A stretch of DNA of 64,000 nucleotides from Ceratotherium simum simum (lineage: Eukaryota; Chordata; Mammalia; Perissodactyla; Rhinocerotidae), in assembly GCF_000283155.1 (NCBI RefSeq), contig NW_004454282.1, positions 188,889 to 252,888 of the forward strand, in the 5' to 3' direction. Each line of letters begins with the position of its first letter. Position 1 is the first letter of the stretch. Below are positions 21,000-32,415 of the stretch, piece after piece. A program made the position numbers and the translations under genes. The notes beneath the pieces are model-generated. The model was not told where the DNA came from. It did not search any database and was given only the letters and a program-made list of their open reading frames with translations.

Positions 21000-21490
21000 T
21001 GTATTCATTCATTCAGCAATTATTTTTTTTCCCAAACATTTTCATCTTTTATTTTTTTTAATTTTTTGTTTATTGCAGTATCATTGGTTTATAACATTGT
21101 AAAAATTTCAGGTGTACATCATTATACTTCTATTTCTGCATGGATAACATCATGTTCACCACCCAAATACTAATTACAACCCATCACCACACACATGTAC
21201 CGAATTATCCCTTTCACCCTCCTCCCTCCCCCCTTCCCCTCTGGTAACCACCAATCCAATCTCTGTCCCTATGTGTTTGTTTATTGTTGTTATTATCTAC
21301 TACTTAATGAAGGAAATCATACGGTATTTGACCTTCTCCCTCTGACTTATTTCACTTTACAGCAATTATTTGTTGAACATTCACTGTGCGCCAGCCGCTC
21401 TGCTTGGCTTAGGTACAGAGTGGTGAACAGGCAGCTATAATCCTTCCTCTCAAGGTACTTTCAATCTTTTGGGGAATGAGTCATTAAAAA
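21000..21490 (-). mobile_element. L2 LINE 3' end, split by a younger L1 end
   Basis: GTATTCATTCATTCAGCAAT, then after the L1 insertion TTATTTGTTGAACATTCACT, GTGCGCCAGCCGCTCTGCTT and GGTACAGAGTGGTGAACAGG. This is the reverse-complement L2 tail. Its two parts are 21000-21025 and 21360-21490. Confidence 0.85.
21014..21371 (-). mobile_element. Lineage-type L1 3' end with a 12-bp target-site duplication
   Basis: Element 21026-21359, flanked by CAGCAATTATTT at 21014-21025 and 21360-21371. The poly(T) start, TTGCAGTATCATTGGTTTAT, AATTACAACCCATCACCACA, CCCTCCTCCCTCCCCCCTTC and CCACCAATCCAATCTCTGTC read like the tail of a perissodactyl-lineage L1. It is severely 5'-truncated (about 330 bases), and no ORF remains. 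Confidence 0.88.
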
Positions 21491-21748
21491 TATAATCAGG
21501 GCCGGCCCTGTGGCATAGCAGTTAAGTGCGCGCGCTCTGCTGTTGGCAGCCCGGGTTCAGATCCTGGGCATGCACCGAGGCACCTCTTGTCAGGCCATGC
21601 TGTGGCGGCATCCCATATAAAGTGGAGGAAGATGGGCACAGGTGTTAGCCCGGGGCCAGTGTTCCTCAGCAAAAAGAGGAGGATTGGCATGGATGTTAGC
21701 TCAGGGCTGATCTTCCTCACAAAAAATATATATATATGTATATAATCA
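21490..21748 (+). mobile_element. ERE-type SINE
   Basis: Body 21499-21739, flanked by ATATAATCA (21490-21498 and 21740-21748). Head GGGCCGGCCCTGTGGCATAG with CAGTTAAGTG, B box GGTTCAGATCC, doubled AGGAGGATTGGCA / GTTAGCTCAGGGC modules and an (AT)n tail. Same subtype as the copy at 1981. Confidence 0.95.
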
Positions 21749-23049
21749 CATGAAATAATTTAATTAAATTAATGAGAAGGAAAGCAGCAGGAGATTCCAG
21801 GTCAATTCCAGGTCAATCTGAAGTTAATTTCTGAATCCACCTCCTTCTCACAACCATTAAACAACAAAAAAATAACCATGATCTCCTCCTGTTGGGACCT
21901 CTAGGCAACCCCAATGCAGGTGATATGTTGAATTCTGTTGTTCGGAGTGCCAGGGGGGGCACTGGGTAGTTTAAAGCCTAAAAAACTTGTTTTTGTTTTG
22001 TTGAACAAAAAGGCATACATGTCTCTGTCTCTGCTGATTTATTGACTACTACATATCCAGAAGGTACTTGTGCCTACCAAGGGCAAACAATCCTGCAGTT
22101 CCAGTGCTGCAAAGAGGCTATGGAAAAATTGGTTAAACTTTCTAAGTCTTTCAACATTTCCTTTGAAGGCACAGAGGAACTCATTCTACTATTCCCTCTT
22201 GAGTCTGGGGACTTGGGAAACTTGGTGACGGTGCAGGGCCCATTGTCCTAGAGACATAGCATAGAATCATTTCTGCTGTATGACACACTGGGAATGAAGG
22301 AGACAGAATGTTCATGCTACCACAGCGTCTGCGTGGGGATTCCTTTGCATACTCCAAATCTATCTGATGTTTCTTTCATCTCTTACCATCACTGCTCCCC
22401 CACTCCCCCATCTCTTACCATCACAGGGCTAAGAGAAATTGAGGTGCAGTGGCCCTGTTCTTGGGACCCACCACCAAACAATCGTCACTTCATATCTAAT
22501 TCTACTCTTATTCCAGCCTCTGGAATACACATAATCTGATGGTGAGAGGAGGATAGGGAGGAAAAGGGAAGTTCTTACTGGTAATTTATTGTTTCAAAAT
22601 TTTTCCTTACGCCTTGTCTTCCCTCTGAGTCTAGGCTAAATCTTTGATTCAGCTGTTTGTAGAATCCGCTTGATCATCCTTTCTCTGGGTCATCCTTTCT
22701 CTCAGGCAATGACTGTGAAACACGTTAGCTACTTTGATAGTGAAGAGCAAGTGAGCTAAAAATTCTTAGGATTATATACTGAAAATTTTTTCCAACACAT
22801 AGTATTTGATAAACATAGGAAAAAAAGTGTGATTCTGCCAAGAGTTAGTCCCACTATAAAATGCTAGAAACGAAAAACAAAAATATTTTTAATAGGAAAA
22901 TCTTGGTATCAGGCAATCTAACTAATAATTCTTAAAATAACCTTGAGTACTTAAAAGATTGTGGGGATAGTAAAGAGAAGTAAAATTGAAAGGAGAGATA
23001 GGAAAATGGACCAGATGAATCAAATAGAGAGCCAAGAAAAACGTGCTCA
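21749..23049. other. Mostly unassigned sequence
   Basis: No repeat family or gene recognised. A 14-base near-duplicate (ATTCCAGGTCAATTCCAGGT) lies near 21792. Frames of 69 codons (22042-22251) and 81 codons (22294-22539) have ordinary composition, no domains and no splice-site support that I can defend. Confidence 0.4.
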
Positions 23050-24388
23050 ACATGTGGGAATTTGGGATAGCACAAATCTGACATTCAAAAAAAAAGAAGT
23101 TGTGAAAGAATAAATGATGCTGGAACAATTGGTTGTTCATATGGAAAAGAGAAAAAACTGTCTCTCTCTCTTACACAATACACAAATATAAATTCTGGAC
23201 AGATTAAATTCCTAAATGTCAAAAAGTGAAACTTTAAAACTTTCCAAAGAGAATATAAAAAACATTTACAACAGGCAAAAGAAAAGAAAACATGAAAAAG
23301 ATGAGAAATTTGACTACATTAAAATTAAAGAGACCATAAACAGGGTAAGTATAAGCTACATACTAGAGGAGATATTTCTAATATAAATAACCAAAAAATA
23401 ATTAATATCAGGAATAAACATTAAAAAAAATTTTTTTTTAAAACCAAATGACCCAATAGAAAAATAAGCAAAGCAAATTTCATGACACAGTAAAGCCAAA
23501 TTACCCATCAACATATAAAAAGACATATAAAAATTATAATGAGATACCATTTCATGCCCAGATTGGCAAAAATTCAAATGTCTGACCATGCGAGTTGTTA
23601 GCGAGTATGCAGGACAGAGGGAAACTCAAGCTTTGTCAGTGAAAGTGTGAACTGATGGCTAATTTAGAGAATAACTTGATAATACCTTATGAATTTGAAT
23701 ATATATTTATACTGCAACCCAGACAGTGCATGTTTAGGTCTTTACCCTAAAGCAATTCTTGCCTATGCGCTTGAGGTAACATGAACAAGGATGTTCATTT
23801 TAGCCTCCTTTTTAATGTTAGAGTAATTTACACAACCCAAAAGTCTGTCAACAAAAGGTAAGTGAATAAAATATCATTTAGTCTTACTATTGATGTCTGT
23901 CTTACTAATATACATAAATTAAAATCAATGAGCACGATTACATGAATTAAAATGGATAGATCTCAAAAACATAATGAGAAGGGGAAAATGTAAGTTATAA
24001 AATAATGTGTTCAGTATGATGCCAGTTTTGTGAACTTAAAAAATACACAAAACAATAGCATATATTGATTATGGACATGTACATATGTAGGAAAATTACC
24101 TAAACATATATGAGGGTGCTATACACCAAGCATCAGATTCTAAGATTTCTGCTAGTCCTCATTCCCCATGAATAGGTCTGTTATGAGATGTTCCAGAGGA
24201 AGAGACTTTGCAGAGGTGTTGGGGGAGATGGGAGGAGGTGGGGGGAGTAGGGAGAGTTGGGGGAGAAGCTGTGGGCCTGAAGTTTTAGTGAATGTATAAT
24301 GCTTTATTTCTCTTCAAGTACAAAGCAAACTGATGCGTATGTAGAAAAATATTGACACATGTCAGATATGGACAATGGATAACTTGAC
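23050..24388 (+). mobile_element. L1 LINE, ORF2 3' half and 3' UTR
   Basis: TGATGCTGGAACAATTGGTT, TTCTGGACAGATTAAATTCC, CAAATGACCCAATAGAAAAA and CACAACCCAAAAGTCTGTCA follow late L1 ORF2. At 24220-24275 is the G-rich tract characteristic of L1 3' UTRs. Heavily mutated and internally shortened. The poly(T)-leading ERE insertion follows at once. Confidence 0.85.
24220..24275 (+). other. G-rich tract, potential G-quadruplex
   Basis: Contains GGGGG-AGAT-GGG-AGGAGGT-GGGGGG-AGTA-GGG, which fits the G3+N1-7 rule. Further G-runs follow. It lies in the L1 3' UTR position where such tracts are known. Confidence 0.75.
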
Positions 24389-24389
24389 T

Positions 24390-24615
24390 TATGTTTTTTT
24401 TTATAATAATTTTATTTATCTATTTTTCCCCCAAAGCCCCAGTAGATAGTTGTATGTCATAGCTGCACATCCTTCTAGTTGCTGTATGTGGGACACGGCC
24501 TCAACATGGCCGGAGAGGCGGCACGACGGTGCGTGCCAGGGATTGAACCCGGGCCGCCAGTAGCGGAGTCCGCGCACTTAACCGCTAAGCCACAGGGCCG
24601 GCCCCATATGTTTTT
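24390..24615 (-). mobile_element. ERE-type SINE
   Basis: Body 24399-24606, flanked by TATGTTTTT (24390-24398 and 24607-24615). Reverse-complement order: tail, CCCCAAAGCCCCAGTAGATA module, GGATTGAACCCGGGCCGCCA (B-box region), TTAACCGCTAAGCCACAGGG, GGCCGGCCC. Same subtype as the 18488 and 41900 copies. Confidence 0.95.
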
Positions 24616-24627
24616 ATTTTAACAAAA

Positions 24628-24705
24628 GCTTAATAACACTATATTCCAGGCACTGATTTGGGCACTTAGCATATATTAACTCAATTAATCATCATTAATT
24701 TTTTT
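24628..24705 (-). mobile_element. MIR fragment
   Basis: CACTATATTCCAGGCACTGA, TTTGGGCACTTAGCATATAT and TAACTCAATTAATCATCATT match the 3' end of MIR in reverse. Confidence 0.65.
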
Positions 24706-27369
24706 CTCTATGTTTGAAATATTCCATATTTAAACATTTTTGTTAATTTTTTTAAATCTAGAAGCATATACCTAACATGATGTCCAAAAATGGGAAAGAA
24801 TTTGAAGGTGGGAAGAAGAGATGATTATTTTCATTTTCTATTCCTCTATACTTTTTGAACTGTTACAATTAGCTTACATTCCTTTGTAGTTCAAAAATAG
24901 CAAAAATATATATAATGTAATTACAATTATGATAAGTATTATTGAGTGTGTGAGCATTAAAACAGGGATAGAGAGCACATTTTGTAAGAAAACCAAAAAG
25001 AAAGAGGGCATGGCCAAACCCTACTGTCCAAAAGAAAGTATGGAATTGCAAAACTAGTACAAAAAAGCAGGTAGATGATCGAAGGACATCATAGGTGGAT
25101 GTGAAATATGGATAGATCCACATTTCATAAAAGTTTGACTTGTCGTTTGAGTTGTATTCATGATCAAAGAGAAATAAGAGCCTTTAAGCAGAATGTCTGT
25201 TTGACAAGAAATGGAGTTTAGCAATTTCTAGAGGGCACGTACGGTAGAAGTAAGTTAATGGAGCAATCTTTTATATTTTGCCAAGCAACTTGAAATAGGT
25301 CCAGTGGGACTGCAGCATGGGACTCCAGCCACACTGGAAACCTAGATTGTCTTGCCCTCTGGAGTTCCTCCTAAATGACATGTTCATCAAGAAAGAGTTG
25401 ACAAAATCTTTATTCCCAGCCCTGTCATGATGATGCTTGGACTCCCACTGAGCCAACGTGCAGTGAAAACCCTGAGAAGGAAATCTGTTAGCATCAATTA
25501 AGTGATAAAGCAGTCAAACTTACTGATAATGTGTGTGAGCATGTCTAACACATTCCATCTTGATGAGGCAATCTCAGTTAATGCATTAATTATTCCTTTT
25601 AGGTCCTGTGTTGTAATGATAACAATATCCCCCATAGAAACGCTTCCTGTTGGTCCATGTAGGGTGTTTCTCCCATAAAAGCAAAAACAATCAAAGCCAT
25701 CTTCTTAGACCATCAAGAGATACACATTATTTAAGTGATTTTAATTCAAGTGATACTTTCCAAGGTCTTTTCACAAATTTGGATTAGTCATCAAGGGTGA
25801 ATTTTAGGCTTAATTGTTGGCTGCTGTTGTGAACCCCGTTGTTAACCTGCCCAGTATCCATTCTCCTTTCCTCCATGCTAACAAAGCTCACTTTTATTCA
25901 GGTATTTATCTCTTACCCATGTGGCCCATGTGCTTCAGGGCAACTGATACCTGCTCGAGTCCTACCCTCACTCGCCACCCTCTTCAGCTTCATGTGCAGG
26001 ACTGGTGCTCTAAGGGCACGGTAATTATTTGTCTGTAGACACTTAGCCCCACAGTCATTCTTTTATATGCTCCAGCAGGGAGATGGAAGCCTGCAAATGA
26101 CATTTCTTAGACTATCTTGTTAGGTGAGTGTTGCCAGTGAGAGCTACTCGATGGGAAATAAGGAGTAGGAAGAGAAAAGCTATTGTCTTTCTGCTTTTGG
26201 TTCTGGCAGAGGAATCAGTGGCAAAGGGAACTTGCAGGTGACCTGGGTTCTAGCAGGGTGAGTGGGACAGAGATCTCCTGGGTTGTCCTTACGCAGTGAC
26301 AGAGCAGCAATTTCATCAGGAGCAGCACTGGGTTATACTACCTTCCCCCTTTTGGTTCTCCAAGTATAGGGTCAGTAGTGGCTTCTTGTAGTTACTGATC
26401 TCTGGGTCACTTCCCTGACCCCAATGCTCATTCTGTTCTTGTAACAGTTTTGTTACCAACAATCTATATTTCTTTTTCCTTCCAGGGCACTGATTGATTC
26501 TAAGAGTAGTCACACCTCACTGCCAGTGATGGGTTCAAGCATGGGCATCTTGTGTAATTTGGGACAATGAGAATACAGGACACATTTGCTGATGATGTCT
26601 GGGAAAACTTTTCTTCTATATTCTGGAACAGTTTCTTTCCGGTAGCTTCTCTCTTGTTCTTTCTCTAAACACTGTCTTGTGTTCAATTCCTAGTCATTTC
26701 ATCACCCTCCTGAGGATTGAGTCTACACACAGAGGAAAGCAGGGTCCAAAGAATGCTAGAGAAAGGACACCTCAGCAAGTGGATTTTGTCATCTCTGATA
26801 TGCACCCTACTTCTGGATTCCCAATTATGGGAAGTCATAGATGTCCTTATTTTTTAGGACAATATGAGATGGAGTTTCTGTTACTTTATGCTAGCTGATA
26901 TAGCCATAATTTGCTAGCTGGAATGTCCGTGAAGAAATTCCTGGCTCTAGATGGCTCAGGAGATTGACATGTTAAGTCTCTTTAAAGTCTTACGGTAAAG
27001 ACACAAGAATTGTCTGTGTGCTCCATCTCAGGATATTTAGAGCCTATAGTGAATTTGGGGGCTTCTTTAGGAGTTCACTTGAATTCTAAAGATCTTTCTT
27101 ATGGAATAGACCTTGAGAAAACCTAATAGACTATGTTTGAAGGTTTAGGATAGCTGATGCCAGATAGTCCATCTTTTAGGTAAAGAAGACTACTCTAGAA
27201 TTTGAGACTCAGTGGCTCAGGAAAAGTCTCAGACATTTCATAGAACACCTAAGAAATTTGGGGACAAACTTTTTTTTTTTCTTTTTCTATTCTGGGGAAC
27301 TTTTGAGAATTTAAAACCCAAGTTTTTCTCCTTCTCACCCTGAAATACTTATCACATTAATGGCTAGGC
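24706..27369. other. Long stretch without confidently assigned elements
   Basis: About 2.6 kb. Parts near 25800-26550 and 26640-26900 have the composition and phrases of old interspersed repeats (for example GATGGAGTTTCTGTTACTTT), but I cannot name them. Open frames of 60-84 codons lack motifs. A poly(T) run lies at 27271-27290. Confidence 0.35.
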
Positions 27370-27860
27370 TTTCTTCCCAGGCAGCCTTCAAAGTCTAAGG
27401 TCACTCTTCTAGTCTGTTCCTCTCTCCAAAGCATCTCCTTGATCCTATCAGTTATTAATACTCTTGGTTTCACTTTCTACATCTCCTTCCATTCAATCAC
27501 CTCCATCCCAGCCATCAGCCTTGTGCTGGTGAACTTCATCTCTCCCTGGAACTAGCCCTCTTCCCAACTGATCTTTGGCTTGATCATTATCTTCCTACCA
27601 ACCACTAGCTCAGGTCTTATGTTCATCCCATCCCCCACTGACTGCATTGAAGTCAAGTCCAAACTCATTTATAATCAAGCTTCAACTTGCCTTTCCACTC
27701 TTATCTCTCTCTTTTCCTGACCTCTCCACCAGTTATAAACCTTACACCCTATATTTTACTTGGGGGAATACTCATGTATCCTCAAACAACACATTTACAT
27801 TCATACCTCTGTGCCACTTCTAAAGCTGTTATGTTTTTCTGGAAAGCTAACTTTACTACA
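27370..27860 (+). mobile_element. L2 LINE, end of ORF2 region / 3' UTR
   Basis: GAAGTCAAGTCCAAACTCAT, AATCAAGCTTCAACTTGCCT, CTTTTCCTGACCTCTCCACC and CTCTGTGCCACTTCTAAAGC follow the L2 sequence upstream of its 3' end. Diverged. Open frames across it are incidental. Confidence 0.65.
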
Positions 27861-28184
27861 TTTAATGAAATCTTGCTCATGTAGGCATTCAAAACAATTT
27901 ATCGAAATCTTCTCTACGCTGAAAACAGTTCAAAGCGCTGGGCATTCAAAACGTTAACTGTTCATGTCTTGGGAACTATTCATTCCATTGGGAATACGTA
28001 AATGTATACAATTAAATATAGTCTTAAGTCTATAATAGAGTTATATTTGACTCTCTATGGGAGTATAGATGAGATGGAAAATTGTCTTTTAAAATTAAAT
28101 CTAAGTACTACCACACCCTTTGAAGTATGTAGTCCCAACCTCAGACAGAATTCTCTTAGCATTTGCCCCACTGTGCTATACTTT

Positions 28185-28368
28185 TTGGAGTAAGTACCAC
28201 ACTCTAAGCATCAGTTTCTTCATCTGAAAATGAAGATTAGAATAATATATATTGATAGAAGTGTTGTGAGGATGAAATAAAACAATTTATCAAAAGTGTT
28301 TTAAATAGCATTTAGCATATTGCTAAGTGTTCAATACATCTTAGATGGTATTATCTATCAATCTACAC
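28185..28368 (+). mobile_element. MIR SINE, 3' two-thirds
   Basis: CATCAGTTTCTTCATCTGAA, AATGAAGATTAGAATAATAT, GTGTTGTGAGGATGAAATAA and TTGCTAAGTGTTCAATACAT. Confidence 0.8.
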
Positions 28369-28490
28369 CATAAACTTCTCAGGGGTAGAGTATGTATCAT
28401 ACTCATTTTATATTCCCCATCCTTATCCTGGAACCCACAGAAAGTAGTTTCAAAAAAAGAATAAATGAATGAGTAAAGGAATGAAGGACT
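28369..28490 (+). mobile_element. L2 LINE 3' end fragment
   Basis: CATAAACTTCTCAGGGGTAG (compare GTAAGCTCCATGAGGGCAGG), ending AATAAATGAATGAGTAAAGG. Weak but in the right order. Confidence 0.55.
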
Positions 28491-28611
28491 CATTTTGTAA
28501 TGTACACAGAGCAAGCCTTTTAAAACTGGTCTAGCTACACTGCTCTGTGTCTGAACTATTGACATTTTATTTTAGTACGAGAGTTCTTTTCCCATTAATC
28601 AACTCTTACAG

Positions 28612-28741
28612 TAGAAAATGACTCTGACTTCAGAGACTGCTTGCGGGGGAGAATGTTAACAGACCTTTCAGTAGCTGTAGTTTCCTTGTTGCCCATTGAT
28701 GGATCAAGAGCTAATTCCCAAACTATTTTCAAGCCAACCTG
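28612..28741 (+). other. Exon-like open segment between strong splice-site matches (candidate only)
   Basis: An acceptor-like CCCATTAATCAACTCTTACAG ends at 28611, and a donor-like CTG|GTAAGTA starts at 28742. Between them one frame (codons from 28614) is open for 42 codons, reading ENDSDFRDCLRGRMLTDLSV at its start. The segment would leave two bases at each end of the frame. I do not recognise the peptide, and a 42-codon open frame is not rare by chance, so this is a lead and not a called gene. Confidence 0.2.
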
Positions 28742-29794
28742 GTAAGTACATAATATTTACTCAAGCGACACTAAGCCATTTGGCATGGTTTCAACAGAAA
28801 AAAAAGAGGGCACTTTGAGGAAGAACTTGTGGTATAAATAGTGTTTGCTCATAATGGTATGGGTAATACTTCTGTTCATCTTCTGATAGGAAATCGTTCT
28901 TTAGAACTAGCTCTGTTTAATATTTTGCTTGTTCTTTCTGCCATTCTCATTGCAGATCTGAATAACAGTATAATCAGACAGAACTAAGGTATAATCCCAG
29001 CCAAGCAGGGGCAGAGGCAATTATGCTCTATAGATAAAGCAAATGAGTTCTAGTTCATCCAAGAAAAAAACGTTCAGGCTATGAGACAATGACTACTTTT
29101 TTTTTCAAGCAAGTGGAATGTTCATCAATGACAAATGCTAGCTTAGGTTTATTTTCTGAATCCATTTTCCTGCATTCACAGAGGAGAAATGCTGACAATG
29201 GAATTCTTATATTCTCTTCATAATGGCTTTCCAAGATGATTCCATCTTCTAAAATCCATTCCTCTGGTTGGTGGAAAACTTTCATCTCCCATGGCACCTG
29301 AGTAAGACAGCAGTCTTCTTTTTCATGTTGTGGGAACAGAGAAATGGTTTTAAATTATAGCTTTCTTAATTTCAAAAGGGCCCCTGGGCCCCTAGAGAAC
29401 GGGTTCTGAGAGAGGGTAAAGGCCTTCACTGTGTTTGTTTGTGGGTCACACCTTACTCATTCCGCCAGTACAGGTAACCAGTGAAAGGACACGTCTTAAG
29501 TGGCCACTGCATTGAAACTCAAAGAATAGGAGTGCGGGCCTGGAAGTGGGAGGTGATATGATTTGGCCCCAAGTCAAAGAAATGGAGAAGGAAATAACGA
29601 GCTTGGGAGCAGCTATGTAAGGGATGATAAGGAGGATTATGTTACATATTTACTCCAATCACATAGCAAGAGCTGGTAAACCTTGATGACAAGTCAATAT
29701 AAAAGGTGGTTAACTGCTTAAGGCTCTCAAACCAGAACCAGCACTATTACAGTAATCATTATATATTTGAGAGCTGCCTAACCATAGACACAAT
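28742..29794. other. Unassigned sequence, few repeats
   Basis: No repeat recognised. On the minus strand, 29079-29297 is a 72-codon frame whose start sits in a strong initiation context (GTGCCATGG), just after a CTTACTCAG-type acceptor-like sequence. Composition is protein-like but no family is recognised. Confidence 0.35.
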
Positions 29795-30110
29795 CCTTAC
29801 TTTTAAACTTTATTTTATTTTTTGTTCTCATTCTATTTATACATATTTCAGGATGTATTTCTAAAAGATAGGACACTAAAGCTTAGCCATAATGGTGTTA
29901 TCAAACCTAAATGAAGTAACAGTATTTCGTCAATAACTTCAAATAGCTAGTCAGTGTTCAAATTTTACCAATTGTCTAGTAATTTTCCACAAATGTGCTT
30001 GAATCAGGGTCCCAACAATGTCCCATCTATTAGGATTGGTTAATATGTCGTTGTTGTGTCTTTTAATCTATGTTACTTCAACTCTTTTTGCTTCTTTGCA
30101 AAAGATCCTA
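29795..30110 (-). mobile_element. L1M-type LINE 3' UTR fragment
   Basis: The T-rich left edge, then TTTACCAATTGTCTAGTAAT, GAATCAGGGTCCCAACAATG and TTGTGTCTTTTAATCTATG, is the same L1 3' UTR wording as in the 14716 and 46850 copies. Confidence 0.65.
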
Positions 30111-30185
30111 GTTGTTGCTCCTTAACTGAAGCACACTCCCTGCACATAGTAAAGATTAATAAATGTTTGTAGAATAAAGGATAAA
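30111..30185 (+). mobile_element. Short L2 3'-end-like fragment
   Basis: CCCTGCACATAGTAAAGATT, then AATAAATGTTTGTAGAATAA. Very short, so tentative. Confidence 0.45.
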
Positions 30186-30479
30186 AGACTCAGGAAAAAA
30201 TATCCTCCGCTGCCCTAGCTTGTGTTTGGAATATAATTCTTTCCAGAATGAGCACATTTCTGTGTTTCCCTTTCGCTTTCCCGTAGCCTCTCATTCAGTT
30301 CTTTTATTCTGTTCTACATGCCGAAGAGGAAAAGGAGGCCCCTCCATGCATGCTCACCAACCTGACAGACATGAATCCCTTCTCCATGCACCTTTCAAGA
30401 CTCTCGCCCTCTCAGAATTCACTGAATAAAACCACTCTGCGTTTTCCTCTCCAAATGAGGACAGCGTGAGCAACTCGAA
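30186..30479. other. Unassigned sequence
   Basis: No feature recognised. A 69-codon frame at 30220-30429 has no motif. Confidence 0.3.
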
Positions 30480-30580
30480 GTAACCATCTTAATTGATCTC
30501 TCTATCTCCAGCTCCTAAAACACTTTCCATCACAGAGCACACACTCAATGAATGTTTATTATTGCTGATGAAAATCATAA
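30480..30580 (+). mobile_element. L2 LINE 3' end fragment
   Basis: TCTCTCTATCTCCAGCTCCT, ATCACAGAGCACACACTCAA and TGAATGTTTATTATTGCTGA. Confidence 0.55.
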
Positions 30581-32019
30581 CTAATGGCAATCCTTGTGGA
30601 CAGATTTAAAGATTAAAGAGGAAAGGCCATAGAAATAATTGACCAAGGGTAGCATCCTTTCTCGTGTGTAGATTCTAGTGTTCACCAAATAAGCAGTGCC
30701 TGTCTGAACTACCATGCGCTTTCAGTTAACAGTGGCTGTGACTGCTTTCAGACCTACGTGCGTGTAGCAGTTTTCTAGTGCTTTTTAATTAATTAACTCC
30801 AATTTTACCTTTTGCACAAAGGCTAGTATTATGGAAAGTGGAGCAAAATATGTTCCCAGAGTGAGTATCAGCACCAGTGCTCAGAGGAGAGAGCCAAGCT
30901 ATGACTGCAACTCTAAATTGGAGTTTGCTACAGGACTGTGCGGGAGTAAAAATAAATTCGCAATCTGAGAAGAAATACTATGATTCCATTTCTGATCAAT
31001 AGTGAAGAGCCTTGCCAAAGCGTGGCTGAGTCAAGTTACTGTTTTTAAACATTCTTTCTCTCCAGTCACTGCTCTTCCTGAGAGGCTGGTGCCAGAGATG
31101 CAGTGGCACAAAATAGGGCATATTTTACAGTGACAAGCCAATCTTCCATGGACTTCCCTTACTTCAGCTGTAAGCTCCCATCCCAATTAAAGTAGGATCA
31201 ATTTAAAAACTCCAAGTAGCCCTTTTTCTTTAACCTTCTCACCTGAGCATCTGAGATATGCACTTCTATCCCAATTAATATTTAGATTTCTCTAAAACTA
31301 AAGCTTCAAGGCACAACTTTTATTTATTGTCAGTTGGCCTGAAGGGTAAAAATAGAGATAGATTAATCTTCCAGATAACAAAAATGGGATAATGACACAG
31401 ATTCTAGCAAGTGCAGAGCAAAAAAGTTAGGTGCTTGAGCTGCTCAGAGATGGCTGGCATAAAATGAATTGGGATTCAGCCTAGGAAAGTAAATATTGAT
31501 GGACTTAAACAGGAAGGATTAGGAAAAAACAAGTATGTAGTGGTAAGAGGGTAATAGAAAAGGGGATGACCTAAAAACCCTTTTGGATACTAATGGAGTT
31601 ATGAGCCATTTGCTGATCTTCTGTTTTTCCTTTCAAATATCTCTATTTTGTTTCTTGTTCCTGATTTTCAGAATTACATTTTAGCCTATAATATGGAAAT
31701 ATTCATAGTCATATTGAATATGAATATTAACTCATCACCTACCAGTTCCTCAAACACCATTTATAGGACAAAATGCAAAATGAATAGAATTAGACTCTTG
31801 TTGATCCAACCTAGTTATGAGATAGATAGCTTGGTTAATAAATTTACCATTTGTACTGTATTGGGATGAATCATTTTTCCAGAATTAGAATTTAATAAAC
31901 AATAAAATACCTCTGGAAAATAAATCGTGTATCACTGGCCATTTAAAAGCCATTTAATATCAATTCTTTAACAATGGTCATAACAGATGCTGTCAGGTTA
32001 TCTCTCTTCTGCCTATGCT
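30581..32019. other. Unassigned sequence, no repeats recognised
   Basis: About 1.4 kb with ordinary complexity and no identifiable mobile element or gene. Could be unique DNA. Confidence 0.4.
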
Positions 32020-32415
32020 GGAGGTCAAGGCCGAGGTTCCTACACTCCTGAATGTTTCTTGTAATTCTCTGCCTAAGCTCACTTGGTTCCCTCAGGGCGG
32101 AACAAAAATTCCAGGGGCCTCATGTCCCCAGCAGTGACCATCAACCAGTGATAGATGGTAAGTTGTGGATAAATACCCCAGCTTCCTTCCCCTTTGGTGG
32201 GACAATTCTGTAGTGTGCTCTACACCATCTGTCAGAGTGTCCCCAGTGTGTTTGAGCTAGAATTGCCCACAACCTGACGCACACTGATTGGCTTTACCCC
32301 CTTCCATGTCTCTTCCACACTCTCTCACTGCCCTCTCTGGAATCACCTCCAAATAAACTGCCTGAATCCAAATCCTTGTCTCAAGGTCTGCTTTGAAGAG
32401 AATTCAAACTTAGAT
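32020..32415 (+). repeat. Possible LTR-type or other interspersed element ending after AATAAA
   Basis: The right end reads GGAATCACCTCCAAATAAAC, CAAATCCTTGTCTCAAGGTC and TGCTTTGAAGAGAATTCAAA, like several mammalian LTR 3' ends (AATAAA at 32352, then CTTGTCTCAGGGTCTGCTT). Family and left boundary are not established. Confidence 0.4.

Noticed and set aside
22042..22251. 69-codon frame of protein-like composition
   Set aside because: No family recognised, ordinary length for a chance frame, and no supporting splice sites that I could defend.
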